Assembly: GCA_044346175.1 (NCBI GenBank)
Contig: JBIIZQ010000020.1
Span: 1-36,591, forward strand
Reading direction: 5' to 3'
Length of the DNA: 36,591 nucleotides
Origin: JBJTUH01 sp044346175
Lineage (GTDB): Bacteria > Cyanobacteriota > Vampirovibrionia > Vampirovibrionales > JAJTHC01
The notes under the pieces were generated by a model, which was not told the DNA's origin, did not search any database, and saw nothing but the letters and a program-made list of their open reading frames with translations. This document shows, piece by piece, positions 1 through 8,421 of the stretch. The translations under genes and the position numbers were made by a program. Each line of letters starts with the position of its first letter. Position 1 is the first letter of the stretch.

Positions 1-189
1 AAAGCTAATTGGTTAAATGTCTCCTATTATCATATGGATATGGGTTCAGAGAGTGTTTCTTTATCTGGCGGGATGGTTGACAATCACTCGTCGGGACAAT
101 CGGCACTGTTTGTAACACAGCTCCACTCGGGTTACAGCATTGTAGGAGAGCATGCTTGGCAAAGTCCTCATCCCACAGAGTGGGTATGA
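1..189 (+). CDS. C-terminal fragment of an unknown protein (5' end outside window)
   Basis: Frame 1 is open from the first base to a TGA at 187-189 and gives 62 residues. The fragment is rich in Ser, Gly and His and ends in PHPTEWV. I do not recognise a family. Its amino-acid composition looks protein-like and it ends cleanly before a small hairpin at 223-236, which fits a real gene 3' end. The same frame stays open from 190 to 369, but that stretch starts without ATG or a ribosome site, so I do not call it a gene. Further stops at 400-402 and 409-411 separate it from the next gene. Confidence 0.5.
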   Translation, partial: KANWLNVSYYHMDMGSESVSLSGGMVDNHSSGQSALFVTQLHSGYSIVGEHAWQSPHPTEWV

Positions 190-222
190 GTTTTGAAAGA
201 TGTCATACAGTATGCATTGACT

Positions 223-240
223 CCTCTTTTTAGAGGCTTT
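223..240 (+). terminator. Possible weak terminator of the partial gene
   Basis: CCTCT (223-227) pairs with AGAGG (232-236) across a TTTT loop and is followed by CTTT, 34 bases after the TGA of the partial gene. The stem is only 5 bp. A second small stem, TTGTC/GACAA at 252-264, and an inverted repeat, CGCCTGA/TCAGGCG at 296-302 and 331-337, follow. Confidence 0.3.
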
Positions 241-417
241 CAGACGACTCGTTGTCCAAGACAAGTCGCCTGCGATGCTATACTCCTAAATAAAACGCCT
301 GAAACATACGGACTTTTTGAATGCTGTCTCTCAGGCGATGAAAGAGGCAACCTTCAGAGTGTCTTCTGAGACTATTGCCATGAAAGTAGCAAGACCTTGT
401 AGGCTGAGTAGGTATTT

Positions 418-1272
418 ATGATAAGGCTTAGAGTGTATGCTCGACCACCAAAACCCTTGGGAGCTTACCTGCTTGCTTCTGGGTCTCAAGGTATCTATCC
501 CCCCTATCAATCTGCTGCGGATACATGGAGTGCTTACCCGTATTTGTCCTCTTCCTTGGAGGCACGTAAAAGAGAGGCGTTTTTGCAAAGACTTGCCAAG
601 AGGACAAGCGATAAGCTTGTGGCTTGTGACATGACACATTTGTGTGAATCTTTACAGGCTGAATTAGAGGCGCCTCCTTCTCTAAAGCTGAAGCTCGTAT
701 TGCCACGCTATGAGGTTGATGAAAAGGTTTGCCAACTGCCAGACGAGACCCCTTCAACAGAAATAAAGCTTCCTCAAGCCCAAGTGATAAGGGAGGGTGT
801 TAACGTTTTAACGTGCTATGCACAGCTTGCCCAGAAGTGGTTTTGGTATGCTTGGCAACAATGGTTAGATGAACGCTTGATTGCTTCAGACTGTTTACCG
901 CTCACGCCTTATCGTGTTTCAAAACTTGTTGCTTCCCTCTATGACCATTGGTGTGCCTTGCCCCTCTTCAAACGAACTCAGGTACACATGGTATTATGGT
1001 GGCAAGCTTGGATTGCTCAAAGTGTGTTTTCTACCTCAGGAGAGCCTCATGAGTACCATCAACCCCTTGCAAAACAACTCTACCATGCCCTTCTTAAACC
1101 GCATGCCGTCCCAGTATGGTATGCCCGTGTGTCTGAGTATTATCTTGCACATAGGGGCGATACTTCTCCAATGCTTGTGAGTAAGGCACTCCTACCCCCT
1201 CAAGAGACGCTTACTCAGCAGGCTTTTGCAAACCTTGTGCATCCTACCCATTCACCTACCTCATGCCTTTAA
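418..1272 (+). CDS. Hypothetical protein, 284 aa
   Basis: I do not recognise this protein. It begins with ATG at 418 after a weak GAGTAGG ribosome site, and an in-frame TAG lies only seven bases upstream, so no earlier start is possible. No signal peptide or membrane segment is visible. The middle (about residues 130-200) is rich in Trp and aromatics, including WFWYAWQQWLDERL and MVLWWQAW, which suggests amphipathic helices. The N-terminal third is basic (EARKREAFLQRLAKR). It lies on the same strand as gyrB but about 300 bases upstream, separated by hairpins, so co-transcription is uncertain. No function can be inferred from context. Confidence 0.6.
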   Translation: MIRLRVYARPPKPLGAYLLASGSQGIYPPYQSAADTWSAYPYLSSSLEARKREAFLQRLAKRTSDKLVACDMTHLCESLQAELEAPPSLKLKLVLPRYEVDEKVCQLPDETPSTEIKLPQAQVIREGVNVLTCYAQLAQKWFWYAWQQWLDERLIASDCLPLTPYRVSKLVASLYDHWCALPLFKRTQVHMVLWWQAWIAQSVFSTSGEPHEYHQPLAKQLYHALLKPHAVPVWYARVSEYYLAHRGDTSPMLVSKALLPPQETLTQQAFANLVHPTHSPTSCL

Positions 1273-1352
1273 AAGAGCATGGTCATGTGGTTATGTTGGG
1301 GTACTATGGTGAAACCCCTCTTTTTTCGTTATACTCTTAAGAAGGAGAAAGC

Positions 1353-1383
1353 CCATTGCGTTGTGACGCATAGGACGCAATGG
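1353..1383. repeat. 9-bp inverted repeat between orphan gene and gyrB
   Basis: CCATTGCGT (1353-1361) and ACGCAATGG (1375-1383) are perfect complements around a 13-base loop, 80 bases after the 284-aa gene. No T-run follows, so it is a poor intrinsic terminator. It could end or stabilise the upstream mRNA. The rest of the 307-base interval 1273-1579 shows no convincing gene. Confidence 0.45.
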
Positions 1384-1493
1384 CATAGCACCTCAAGGGT
1401 GTCGCTTTTCGCCAAGTGTGCTTGTCATGCCTTCTTAGACACTCTAGGGGTGTGGCTTTGTTGATTGATGTTGATACTATCGCTAGGGTATAT

Positions 1494-1533
1494 GCTATGA
1501 ATCAGCCTACCATTGAGTAGGGTATTTCATAGC
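1494..1533 (+). promoter_or_regulatory. Two-tier hairpin in the gyrB upstream region, overlapping a possible promoter
   Basis: GCTATGAA (1494-1501) pairs with TTCATAGC (1526-1533). Inside, after 4-base internal loops, CCTAC (1506-1510) pairs with GTAGG (1517-1521). The element ends 46 bases before the gyrB start. A poor promoter match overlaps it: TTGATA at 1471-1476 and TATGAA at 1496-1501, spacing 19. gyrB is commonly supercoiling-regulated through its promoter, so this is a candidate regulatory site. That role is inference. Confidence 0.4.
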
Positions 1534-1579
1534 CCGTGTCTGATAGCCCTTATATAGATATAGAGGGTTTTTCCTTTTT

Positions 1580-4135
1580 ATGATGATGATGCTCTCTTCC
1601 GTGGACATACTCAATACTGAAAATAAGCAAGAAGAAACTTTGTCCAGTCAAGTGACCCACGATTATGGTGCAGACCAAATTCGAGTATTAGAGGGTCTTG
1701 AGGCGGTTCGTGTGCGTCCTGGGATGTACATTGGCTCGACAAGTCAACGAGGATTGCATCACTTGGTGTATGAGATTGTGGATAACTCAGTCGATGAGGC
1801 TCTTGCTGGCTATTGTACCGATATTTACATTATCATCCATGAAGATAACAGCGTCACCGTTCAGGATAATGGACGAGGGATTCCCGTCAGTGTCAAAGGG
1901 GATGTAGGAAAGTCTGCCCTTGAAATTGTGCATACGGTTCTGCACGCAGGTGGTAAATTTGGCGATGGTGGGTATAAAGTATCAGGAGGCTTACACGGCG
2001 TAGGTGCCAGCGTTGTCAATGCACTCTCTGAAAAAATGATAGTAGAAGTGCGTCGTGACGGTGCCGTATGGATGCAGAAGTACCATCGTGGGATTCCTGA
2101 AGCAGATGTGCATACCATTGGGAATACCTCTCAAACTGGCACAAAAACGACCTTCTGGCCTGATGCAACTATCTTTGACACGACAGAAATTGACTGTGAT
2201 GTCATTGCTACACGTCTCCGTGAAATGGCGTTCCTGAACAAAGGTTTAAAACTACATTTTCATGATAAAAAAGCGGGGAAGCAGGAGCTTTTTCATTACG
2301 AGGGTGGGATTGCCAGTTACGTAGAGTGGCTTGCAGAGTCAAAAACCGCTCTCTTTAAACCGCCTTTCTACTGTGACCAAACTCGTGATGGGGTACGTGT
2401 GGAAGTCGCCTTCTGTTATGTGGATGCTTACAGTGAAACCCTTTTGAGTTTCGCCAATAACATCAATACCCACCACGGAGGGACACACTTAACGGGTTTC
2501 CGTAATGCTTTTACACGTGTAATGAATGATTACGCCCGTAAAAATAGTATCCTCAAAGAAAAAGATACCAATCTCCAAGGGGAAGATATTCGTGAAGGCT
2601 TAATTGCCATTGTGAGTGTGAAGGTTCCTAACCCCGAGTTTGAAGGTCAAACGAAAGAAAAACTGGGGAATGGTGAAGTACAGGGCATTACGCAAAATCT
2701 CTTAACAGAACAACTCAACGACTGGCTTGAGTTGAACCCGAAGGAAGCAAAGAATATTCTTTCTAAAGCTGTGATGGCGTATCAAGCTCGGGAGGCGGCT
2801 CGTAAGGCACGTGAACTGACACGCCGTAAAACCGTTCTTGAAACAGGCTCACTACCAGGTAAGCTAGCAGATTGTGCCAATCGTGACCCTGAACGTTGTG
2901 AACTCTATATTGTAGAGGGTGACTCGGCAGGGGGGAGTGCCAAGCAAGGTCGAAATCGTGAATTTCAAGCAATTTTACCTCTTCGTGGTAAAATCTTGAA
3001 CGTAGAGCGGGCTAGACTCGATAAAATTTATAATAACCAAGAAATCCAAAACTTGATTCAAGCACTAGGGATTAGTATTTCAAGAAATGCGGATGATGTA
3101 GAACATGAAAAACTGCGTTACCACAAAATTATCATCATGACGGATGCTGATGTGGACGGTGCCCACATTCGTACACTCTTGCTGACGTTCTTCTTTCGGT
3201 ATGCACGTCCCTTGGTGGAGAAGGGCTACATTTATGTGGCACAACCGCCCCTTTATAAAGTGACCATAGGTCGTGAGGAAAAATACCTTTATAACGACCG
3301 TGCTTTGGATAAACTTTTATTAGAGCGTGGCTTGAATAAAATGAGACTTCAACAGGGTGAGACCCTCCTTGAAAATGAGAGCCTCTTAGAACTTTTAGGG
3401 AAATGGGCTAGATACATTCGTGCTGAAAATGCACCTGTATTTTCAAGTATCCCTAAGCTGCTGTTGCGTTGGCTAATTGCCCAGAATTATCAAGCTCAGC
3501 AATTGGAAACCCGTGAAGGGTGGCATGCACTACAGCAAGCACTTACTGATGCCTTCCGTGAAAGTTATACCTTTAAGCTGCTCCTCCCTGAAGAAGCACC
3601 TATCGAACAGATGAGCTTGGAGGGTATTCCTTCGGATGAAGTCATGAGTGTGCAGGAAGAAGCACGTCTTTTGATTGAGCCTTGTGTGACAGAAGATACC
3701 GCAACGGGGATGAAACCCGCCGTGGTAAGTTTAACAAACGCTTTGTTGGATAACCTTGATTACGAGCGTATGTTGAGTTTGTATGAGGAGCTGAAGCCTT
3801 ACTTTGCTGCAGAAGGATTGTTAGAGGTTCAGTTTGGTGAAGGGGATAAGCTTACACGTACCACCTGTACTGATTTACTGGAAGTAGAGCAGCTTGTGAA
3901 TGAACGTGGCAAAAAGGGACTCTCAATCCAGCGTTTTAAAGGCTTGGGTGAGATGATGCCTCAGCAACTTTGGGACACCACCATGAACCCTGAAACACGT
4001 ACGTTACTGTCTGTTGAGGTAGGTGAAGCCCAGATGGCTGACCAACTCTTTGACCTCCTCATGGGGGAGCGGGTTGAACCCCGCAGACGTTTCATTGAGA
4101 CAAATGCACACCTTGTAAAAAATCTCGATATCTAA
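1580..4135 (+). CDS. gyrB: DNA gyrase subunit B
   Basis: GyrB is the ATPase subunit of gyrase, which forms A2B2 with GyrA and introduces negative supercoils. The GHKL ATPase domain is clear: EIVDNSVDEA with catalytic Glu65 and Asn69, DNGRG at 96-100 and GGLHGVG at 136-142. The TOPRIM domain has EGDSAGGSAKQ starting at Glu446 and DADVDGAH starting at Asp522. The C-terminal tail has RFKGLGEM. At 851 aa it is longer than E. coli GyrB (804 aa). The extra length is a roughly 200-residue insertion between the TOPRIM core and the RFKGLGEM tail, plus a 30-residue N-terminal tail. The start is four consecutive ATG codons, with GAGGG 12 bases before the first. It converges on recF rather than following it. 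Confidence 0.97.
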   Translation: MMMMLSSVDILNTENKQEETLSSQVTHDYGADQIRVLEGLEAVRVRPGMYIGSTSQRGLHHLVYEIVDNSVDEALAGYCTDIYIIIHEDNSVTVQDNGRGIPVSVKGDVGKSALEIVHTVLHAGGKFGDGGYKVSGGLHGVGASVVNALSEKMIVEVRRDGAVWMQKYHRGIPEADVHTIGNTSQTGTKTTFWPDATIFDTTEIDCDVIATRLREMAFLNKGLKLHFHDKKAGKQELFHYEGGIASYVEWLAESKTALFKPPFYCDQTRDGVRVEVAFCYVDAYSETLLSFANNINTHHGGTHLTGFRNAFTRVMNDYARKNSILKEKDTNLQGEDIREGLIAIVSVKVPNPEFEGQTKEKLGNGEVQGITQNLLTEQLNDWLELNPKEAKNILSKAVMAYQAREAARKARELTRRKTVLETGSLPGKLADCANRDPERCELYIVEGDSAGGSAKQGRNREFQAILPLRGKILNVERARLDKIYNNQEIQNLIQALGISISRNADDVEHEKLRYHKIIIMTDADVDGAHIRTLLLTFFFRYARPLVEKGYIYVAQPPLYKVTIGREEKYLYNDRALDKLLLERGLNKMRLQQGETLLENESLLELLGKWARYIRAENAPVFSSIPKLLLRWLIAQNYQAQQLETREGWHALQQALTDAFRESYTFKLLLPEEAPIEQMSLEGIPSDEVMSVQEEARLLIEPCVTEDTATGMKPAVVSLTNALLDNLDYERMLSLYEELKPYFAAEGLLEVQFGEGDKLTRTTCTDLLEVEQLVNERGKKGLSIQRFKGLGEMMPQQLWDTTMNPETRTLLSVEVGEAQMADQLFDLLMGERVEPRRRFIETNAHLVKNLDI

Positions 4136-4173
4136 AAAAGCTTGTTGCATCCCCTTATCTCAATTGACTTTAG

Positions 4174-4206
4174 CTCCCCTTCGACCTTTATTAAGGTAGA
4201 GGGGAG
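4174..4206. terminator. Bidirectional hairpin between convergent gyrB and recF
   Basis: CTCCCCT (4174-4180) pairs with AGGGGAG (4200-4206). Inside, ACCTT (4184-4188) pairs with AAGGT (4193-4197) around a TATT loop. It lies 38 bases after the gyrB stop and 30 bases past the recF stop on the other strand. No long T-run follows on either strand, but the position and GC-rich stem fit a shared terminator. Confidence 0.6.
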
Positions 4207-4236
4207 TTCCACTTGGTGGCAGATGGGCGATTATCT

Positions 4237-5676
4237 TTATGAGAGTGAAGGTATAGGGGTGATGGTACCACGCACCACTTCATAACTATGGATAGGGAGC
4301 GTGGCGGTAGTAGGCGGGGTGTCATTTCTGCTCGCTTGTATAAGCGTGGCTAAAGTGCTGGGGTGTAAATGGGTGGTTGTAAGGAAAACCTGCTGTGTAT
4401 GGCTTGAGGCATGGGTATCAAGTGCAAGTAAGAGTTTGGCTTGGCGTTCAGGGTCGAGTTCAGCCATGACATCGTCAAGCAAGAGAATAGGGTCTGCTTC
4501 CTGATTCGCTTTGCAGCGTTGGGCCAGCGTGGCTAACTCTGCAAGTTTAAGGGCAAGCACTACGGAGCGTTGTTGTCCTTGGCTTCCAAGTTGACTCACC
4601 AGCCATGGGGTTTCTGGTGTGCCTAACCACCATAGTATATCGTCCTTGTGGGTGCCTACAACGGTATACCCTCGTCGGAGTTCTTCTTTGCGACGTTGTC
4701 GGAGTTCTTCTCTAAAATGTTCTTCCTGAAGCGTGTTGAGGAAGGCCGCAGTGAGTGGGTGGGTGGTGCCTTCTCGTAAACCCAGCGTTTCAAGTCTTGG
4801 TAGATAACAGCATTGTAATTGACCATCTTGAGGGTTGGCGAGTCGTGCGTGGTAGTATTGCAACCAAGGGAATAGGGTTTCAAGATAGGTGAGGCGTAGT
4901 GTAAGAGACTCCCACCATACCTGAATATACTGTTCAGTCAGTACGTCCAGCAGGGCTATATCATGATGCCCATGGAGGCTTGCTTGGTGTAGTAATTCGT
5001 TTCGTTGTTTCAACACTTGATGATACCGCTGGAAGACATCCTGATACTGGGGTTGCCATTGGAGCATGGCACGTTCAAGCCATTCCCGTCGATGGCTTGG
5101 GGTACCTCGGAGCATGGCAAGGTCTTCGGTAAAAAAAGCCACGCAAGGAATTTTACCAATTAAGTCACCCCGCTTTTTAAATGCTTTTCCGTCCCATGAG
5201 GCTTTGAGGCGGGAGTGTTTTCCTTGAGCCTCTAAAGTGACACGTAGCATGCTGGGGTCGGTGTGTGTCGGTGTTTCTTTAGAAAGGGTGACTTCAAGCA
5301 GTGCGTGGGTAGGTGTTTGGCTAGGATGTTCCAAAAGCGAGGCGACAGAAGGCAGTTTAAAAGATGTGCTTGATGCGGTTTGAGTCGTCAGTGAAGCCTC
5401 GGGTAGAGGAGCGTTTGGTACGGGGGCTTCATCAACGATAGGGGGTAACCACTCAGGATGGTATATCAAGGGGTGGGTGTGTAAGCTTTTATTCAATGAA
5501 CCCGAGGGGGTAAGCCCTTGACGTTGCGACTTGCCCCAAGCAAGAAGCACAAAGGCTTCCAAAAGATTGGTTTTTCCTTGCCCATTGGCTCCCAGAAAGA
5601 TATGCCATCCTTGTTGTAAGGGCAAATCCAACGACGCAAAATTTCTAAAGTGCTTCAACACGAGGCGTTCTAACAC
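4237..5676 (-). CDS. recF: DNA replication and repair protein RecF, with an inserted loop
   Basis: RecF is an SMC-like ABC ATPase that loads RecA at single-strand gaps. Walker A is GANGQGKTN (residues 29-37). The signature motif is SQGQQRSVVLALKLAEL, and Walker B is ILLLDDVMAELD. At 479 aa it is about 110 residues longer than usual (about 360-370). Most of the excess is a Pro/Ser/Thr-rich segment at about residues 55-115, between the Walker A region and the conserved FFTEDLAMLRG block. The start is GTG, 22 bases after the cbiX stop, so it is probably translated from a phosphohexomutase-cbiX-recF transcript. No strong ribosome site is visible. The usual neighbour gyrB is present, but convergent. 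Confidence 0.93.
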   Translation of the reverse strand: MLERLVLKHFRNFASLDLPLQQGWHIFLGANGQGKTNLLEAFVLLAWGKSQRQGLTPSGSLNKSLHTHPLIYHPEWLPPIVDEAPVPNAPLPEASLTTQTASSTSFKLPSVASLLEHPSQTPTHALLEVTLSKETPTHTDPSMLRVTLEAQGKHSRLKASWDGKAFKKRGDLIGKIPCVAFFTEDLAMLRGTPSHRREWLERAMLQWQPQYQDVFQRYHQVLKQRNELLHQASLHGHHDIALLDVLTEQYIQVWWESLTLRLTYLETLFPWLQYYHARLANPQDGQLQCCYLPRLETLGLREGTTHPLTAAFLNTLQEEHFREELRQRRKEELRRGYTVVGTHKDDILWWLGTPETPWLVSQLGSQGQQRSVVLALKLAELATLAQRCKANQEADPILLLDDVMAELDPERQAKLLLALDTHASSHTQQVFLTTTHLHPSTLATLIQASRNDTPPTTATLPIHSYEVVRGTITPIPSLS

Positions 5677-5698
5677 AATGAGGGTCTTTCGGTAGCCT

Positions 5699-6112
5699 TT
5701 AAAGGGGTTGCTGAAGGTACCCTTGGATAACTTGCAAAAACACCTGTTGTGCTGCTGGGTTCTCTCCTAAAGCAGGGGCTTGATGGATGCGTAATCTTTC
5801 AGGGTAAGCCGCCATGAGTGCAGCACACATGGGAGGCACATCATGGGTAAGATGAGCCCCCATTGCCATAAATAAAGGTAATACCTGCACGGTTAAGGTA
5901 TCCTGAGGAGGTAACGTAGCCATGGTTTGACGCACAACATCTTGTAAACTGGGTGAAGCCATTTCCATATAAGCAAGTGCAATATGACTACGGGCAGGTT
6001 TCTCGATATGAGAAGCTTGAGTTATCAATGCCTCAAAGGGCTGTCGCCACCGAGGGTCACGACTCCCATGAGCCAATAATACCAAGAGCTGGTGTACTTG
6101 TGACATCATCAT
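5699..6112 (-). CDS. cbiX: CbiX/SirB-type sirohydrochlorin chelatase, small form
   Basis: Single-domain chelatases of this family insert cobalt or iron into sirohydrochlorin for cobalamin or siroheme synthesis. The N-terminal LLAHGSRDPRW carries the conserved metal-binding His15. The AYMEMASPSL and VQVLPLFMAMGAHLTHDVP segments match the family core, including the second His-rich site. The length (137 aa) fits the small CbiX form. It begins with three ATG codons and has no clear Shine-Dalgarno site. It lies 24 bases after the phosphohexomutase and 22 before recF. No other cobalamin genes are in the window, though a nickel/cobalt transporter is encoded at 23549-24580. Co versus Fe specificity cannot be told from sequence. 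Confidence 0.85.
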   Translation of the reverse strand: MMMSQVHQLLVLLAHGSRDPRWRQPFEALITQASHIEKPARSHIALAYMEMASPSLQDVVRQTMATLPPQDTLTVQVLPLFMAMGAHLTHDVPPMCAALMAAYPERLRIHQAPALGENPAAQQVFLQVIQGYLQQPL

Positions 6113-6136
6113 AAGGTTTGTAAGGGTTTCTAAAGC

Positions 6137-7933
6137 CTAACGATTGAGTGCTGCAATAAACGACTCAGTTAATGTAATCAGGGTGGCTTCAAGTGCTTCT
6201 GCTTGACTTTGCGACCCCGCTTCGATACGAGTGGTCATCTTAGGCTCTGTACCACTGGGGCGTATCAGTACAAACCCGCCAGCGATGTTTAGACGCAAAC
6301 CGTCCAAGGTGATGGTTTCAGTTACTTGCACATGATGCTCGTTTAAGAGTGCCTCAGGCAGTGCCGTTTCAAGTTTTTCCATCACAAGTGGTGCAAGGAC
6401 TTTAGGACAGTTGAGACGTTTTTCCTCAGTCAGGTAAGTGGCAGGTAAGTGTGCCAAGATATTAGCAAGCTCAAACTGCTCATCTATCACACGACGTTGT
6501 TGTACAAGTAGCGCTAAACGACCTGAAGCATAGAAAGGGTCATCATATCCCCAGTGTTGAATCTCCCACTGGAAGGGGTCTCTGAAGAAGATATGACCAC
6601 TCATTTCACCCCCAAAAACAGCATCATGTTTGTAAATGTTGGCTTTCATGACGGCATGCCCCGTGGGAGACATAATAGGCGTACCACCAAGGGCTGCCAG
6701 ATGTTCGGTGAGTCGTTGGGTCGATTTCACTTCAAATACAACACGAGGAGCATCCCCTGTTAGCATGGCACGTTCGGGGTCGTGGCTGAGGCAATGATGC
6801 CAACCTTGAAGGATGTCTTCTGCAAAAAATAAGGTGACTTGGTCGCCAGGAATCACTTGTCCACGGTTATCCACAACACCTAAACGGTCGCTATCACCGT
6901 CATAAGCTACCCCAAAATCTGCTTGGACTTCCTTTACTTTGGCTTGAAGGTCAAGCAGGTTCACTTGGGCACAGGGGTCAGGGTGGTGATTAGGGAAACG
7001 TCCATCGGGTTCACAGAAAAGCTCAATGACTTCATGTCCCATGGCACGTAATAACTGAGGGGCAAGTAAACCGCCTGTGGCATTACCCGCATCAACCACA
7101 ATTTTAAGGCTAGGGAGTGTATGTCTTGCTTCAGGTAAACCAAAGCGAGGTTGCAAGGCTTTCAAAAGCCAAGTACACGCATGGTCTAGGGTATTGAAAG
7201 GTAAGGGTGTGGTTTCTTTGCAAAGCGTTTGGTTTTTGTGACTGTTTGTGACGGCCTCATGACACTGCTGATACAATACTTTTAAAGTATTAAGGTGGTT
7301 TTCACCCAGTGGTTTACAACCAAAAGTGACCTTTAAACCATTGTATTCAGAGGGGTTATGACTTGCCGTAACCATTAAGCCTGCCATGGGACGGGTTGCA
7401 ACGCTTACGCCTTCACTGGCGAGTTTTGCAAGCACGTCCAGATTTTCATTCAGCCAATTTTCGGCAAAATACATCGCAGGTGTGGGGATAATGCCTAAAT
7501 CAATAGGCTGTATACCCGCCAAGCGTAGCCCCTCACAAAGGGAAGCAAACATGGCTTCACTGGTGAGGCGCACATCACGCCCTACCACAACAGACCAAGG
7601 CACCAAATGTGCCAGTGCGTTAGGATGGGTACTGAGGTTGGATAGCCAAGAGGGGAGAGCCTCTGCCACTGATTGCCCATGCTCTTGGACTTCACCCATT
7701 AAGGCTCGGAATAAGACGCCGCATGAAAATCCTAGCGTACGGTAAGACGCTTCATCAAACCCCTCACCAATGGGGTAACGAATATCTTGTTTGGCAAAAA
7801 AAGCGATATTAGGGATGATACCTTGTGCGGTGTCTAACAATGCTTGGGCTTCAGGTGTCCAACATGCGGCACTGGGATTTAAGTTTTCTTCGGTAGGGGG
7901 TGTGGTTAAGGAGTGAGTCAGTGTGGTCATCAT
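6137..7933 (-). CDS. Phosphomannomutase/phosphoglucomutase (alpha-D-phosphohexomutase)
   Basis: The enzyme interconverts hexose 1- and 6-phosphates and supplies sugar nucleotides for polysaccharide. All four family loops are present: the active-site loop TASHNPSEYNG with phosphoserine Ser191, the metal loop DGDSDR (345-350), the sugar loop GGEMSGH (441-447) and the phosphate loop RPSGTEPK (558-565). At 598 aa it is much longer than AlgC-type enzymes (about 460). Additions include a 35-residue N-terminus and an insertion at about 225-270 between domains 1 and 2. The usual YDIRG motif near the N-terminus is altered to QDIRYPIGEG. It starts with ATGATG and is the first gene of the probable cbiX-recF operon. 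Substrate preference is not determinable, so I give no symbol. Confidence 0.9.
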   Translation of the reverse strand: MMTTLTHSLTTPPTEENLNPSAACWTPEAQALLDTAQGIIPNIAFFAKQDIRYPIGEGFDEASYRTLGFSCGVLFRALMGEVQEHGQSVAEALPSWLSNLSTHPNALAHLVPWSVVVGRDVRLTSEAMFASLCEGLRLAGIQPIDLGIIPTPAMYFAENWLNENLDVLAKLASEGVSVATRPMAGLMVTASHNPSEYNGLKVTFGCKPLGENHLNTLKVLYQQCHEAVTNSHKNQTLCKETTPLPFNTLDHACTWLLKALQPRFGLPEARHTLPSLKIVVDAGNATGGLLAPQLLRAMGHEVIELFCEPDGRFPNHHPDPCAQVNLLDLQAKVKEVQADFGVAYDGDSDRLGVVDNRGQVIPGDQVTLFFAEDILQGWHHCLSHDPERAMLTGDAPRVVFEVKSTQRLTEHLAALGGTPIMSPTGHAVMKANIYKHDAVFGGEMSGHIFFRDPFQWEIQHWGYDDPFYASGRLALLVQQRRVIDEQFELANILAHLPATYLTEEKRLNCPKVLAPLVMEKLETALPEALLNEHHVQVTETITLDGLRLNIAGGFVLIRPSGTEPKMTTRIEAGSQSQAEALEATLITLTESFIAALNR

Positions 7934-8421
7934 CAGTCGTAGTCGTTTCTAAAAATGGCACGATTGGTAATTATGTATGGGAGGTGATACCGTTCAACAA
8001 AGTATTTTAAATAAAGGTTTTTAGGGGCAGTGAAGTATGTTTGGTTTTATATGGTGTTTTTTAAAGGGAGGTTTATGACTCACCTAAAGCCTTTTTACAG
8101 TTCAATTGAAGCCTGTTTCCAGTATACCATCAACATGCCATTTTACTCGGATAGTCCTACGTCAATCAGGACACTCGTACAAAAGAATCCATGAAAGAAT
8201 CAATGTTCGTTTTGTCGCCTCTATGATTTCCCTTTGGATGCTGTCTTGTTGGCAAAAGCGTTAATAGGCTACAACAAAAAGGCGATCTTCCTCTTGCATG
8301 GGGGCTTGATACGAAAACGTATAGGTATACTTGAAAAATACATACCCCATGACCTTTACGCATCACATCCTTACCTCTTGCTTGATGGTGAGTGATATTC
8401 CTAGCTTCTGAAGGCTTTTTT
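7934..8421. other. Divergent intergenic region between phosphohexomutase and DUF547 genes
   Basis: This 488-base stretch must hold the promoters of both divergent units, but I see no convincing -35/-10 pair. It holds one possible broken small gene (8075-8395) and an upstream AT-rich part with runs of T and A around 8000-8065. Confidence 0.4.
8075..8395 (+). pseudogene. Possible small gene interrupted by one in-frame TGA
   Basis: ATG at 8075 follows a strong AAAGGGAGG ribosome site at only 3 bases spacing. The frame encodes 39 residues to a TGA at 8192-8194, then continues for 66 more codons (beginning KNQCSFCRLYDF, ending HPYLLLDGE) to a TGA at 8393-8395. The second stop overlaps a GTG (8392-8394) in frame with the DUF547 gene. 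The downstream part has protein-like composition, with CSFC and an aliphatic helix LDAVLLAKALIGYNKKAIFLL cut here to its core residues. I recognise no family. It could be a decayed gene, two short proteins or chance. Other genes here use TGA as a normal stop. Confidence 0.25.

Noticed and set aside
61..264. 67-codon minus-strand frame at the window start
   Set aside because: It is antisense to the open frame 1-189, whose composition is more protein-like, and it has no start signal.
1279..1464. 61-codon frame between the orphan gene and gyrB
   Set aside because: No ribosome site, unusual composition, and it spans the hairpin at 1353-1383; looks like spacer.
8192..8240. Selenocysteine readthrough of the TGA at 8192
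   Set aside because: The best local stem is only 5 bp with a 24-base loop, and no selenoprotein family or machinery is evident.
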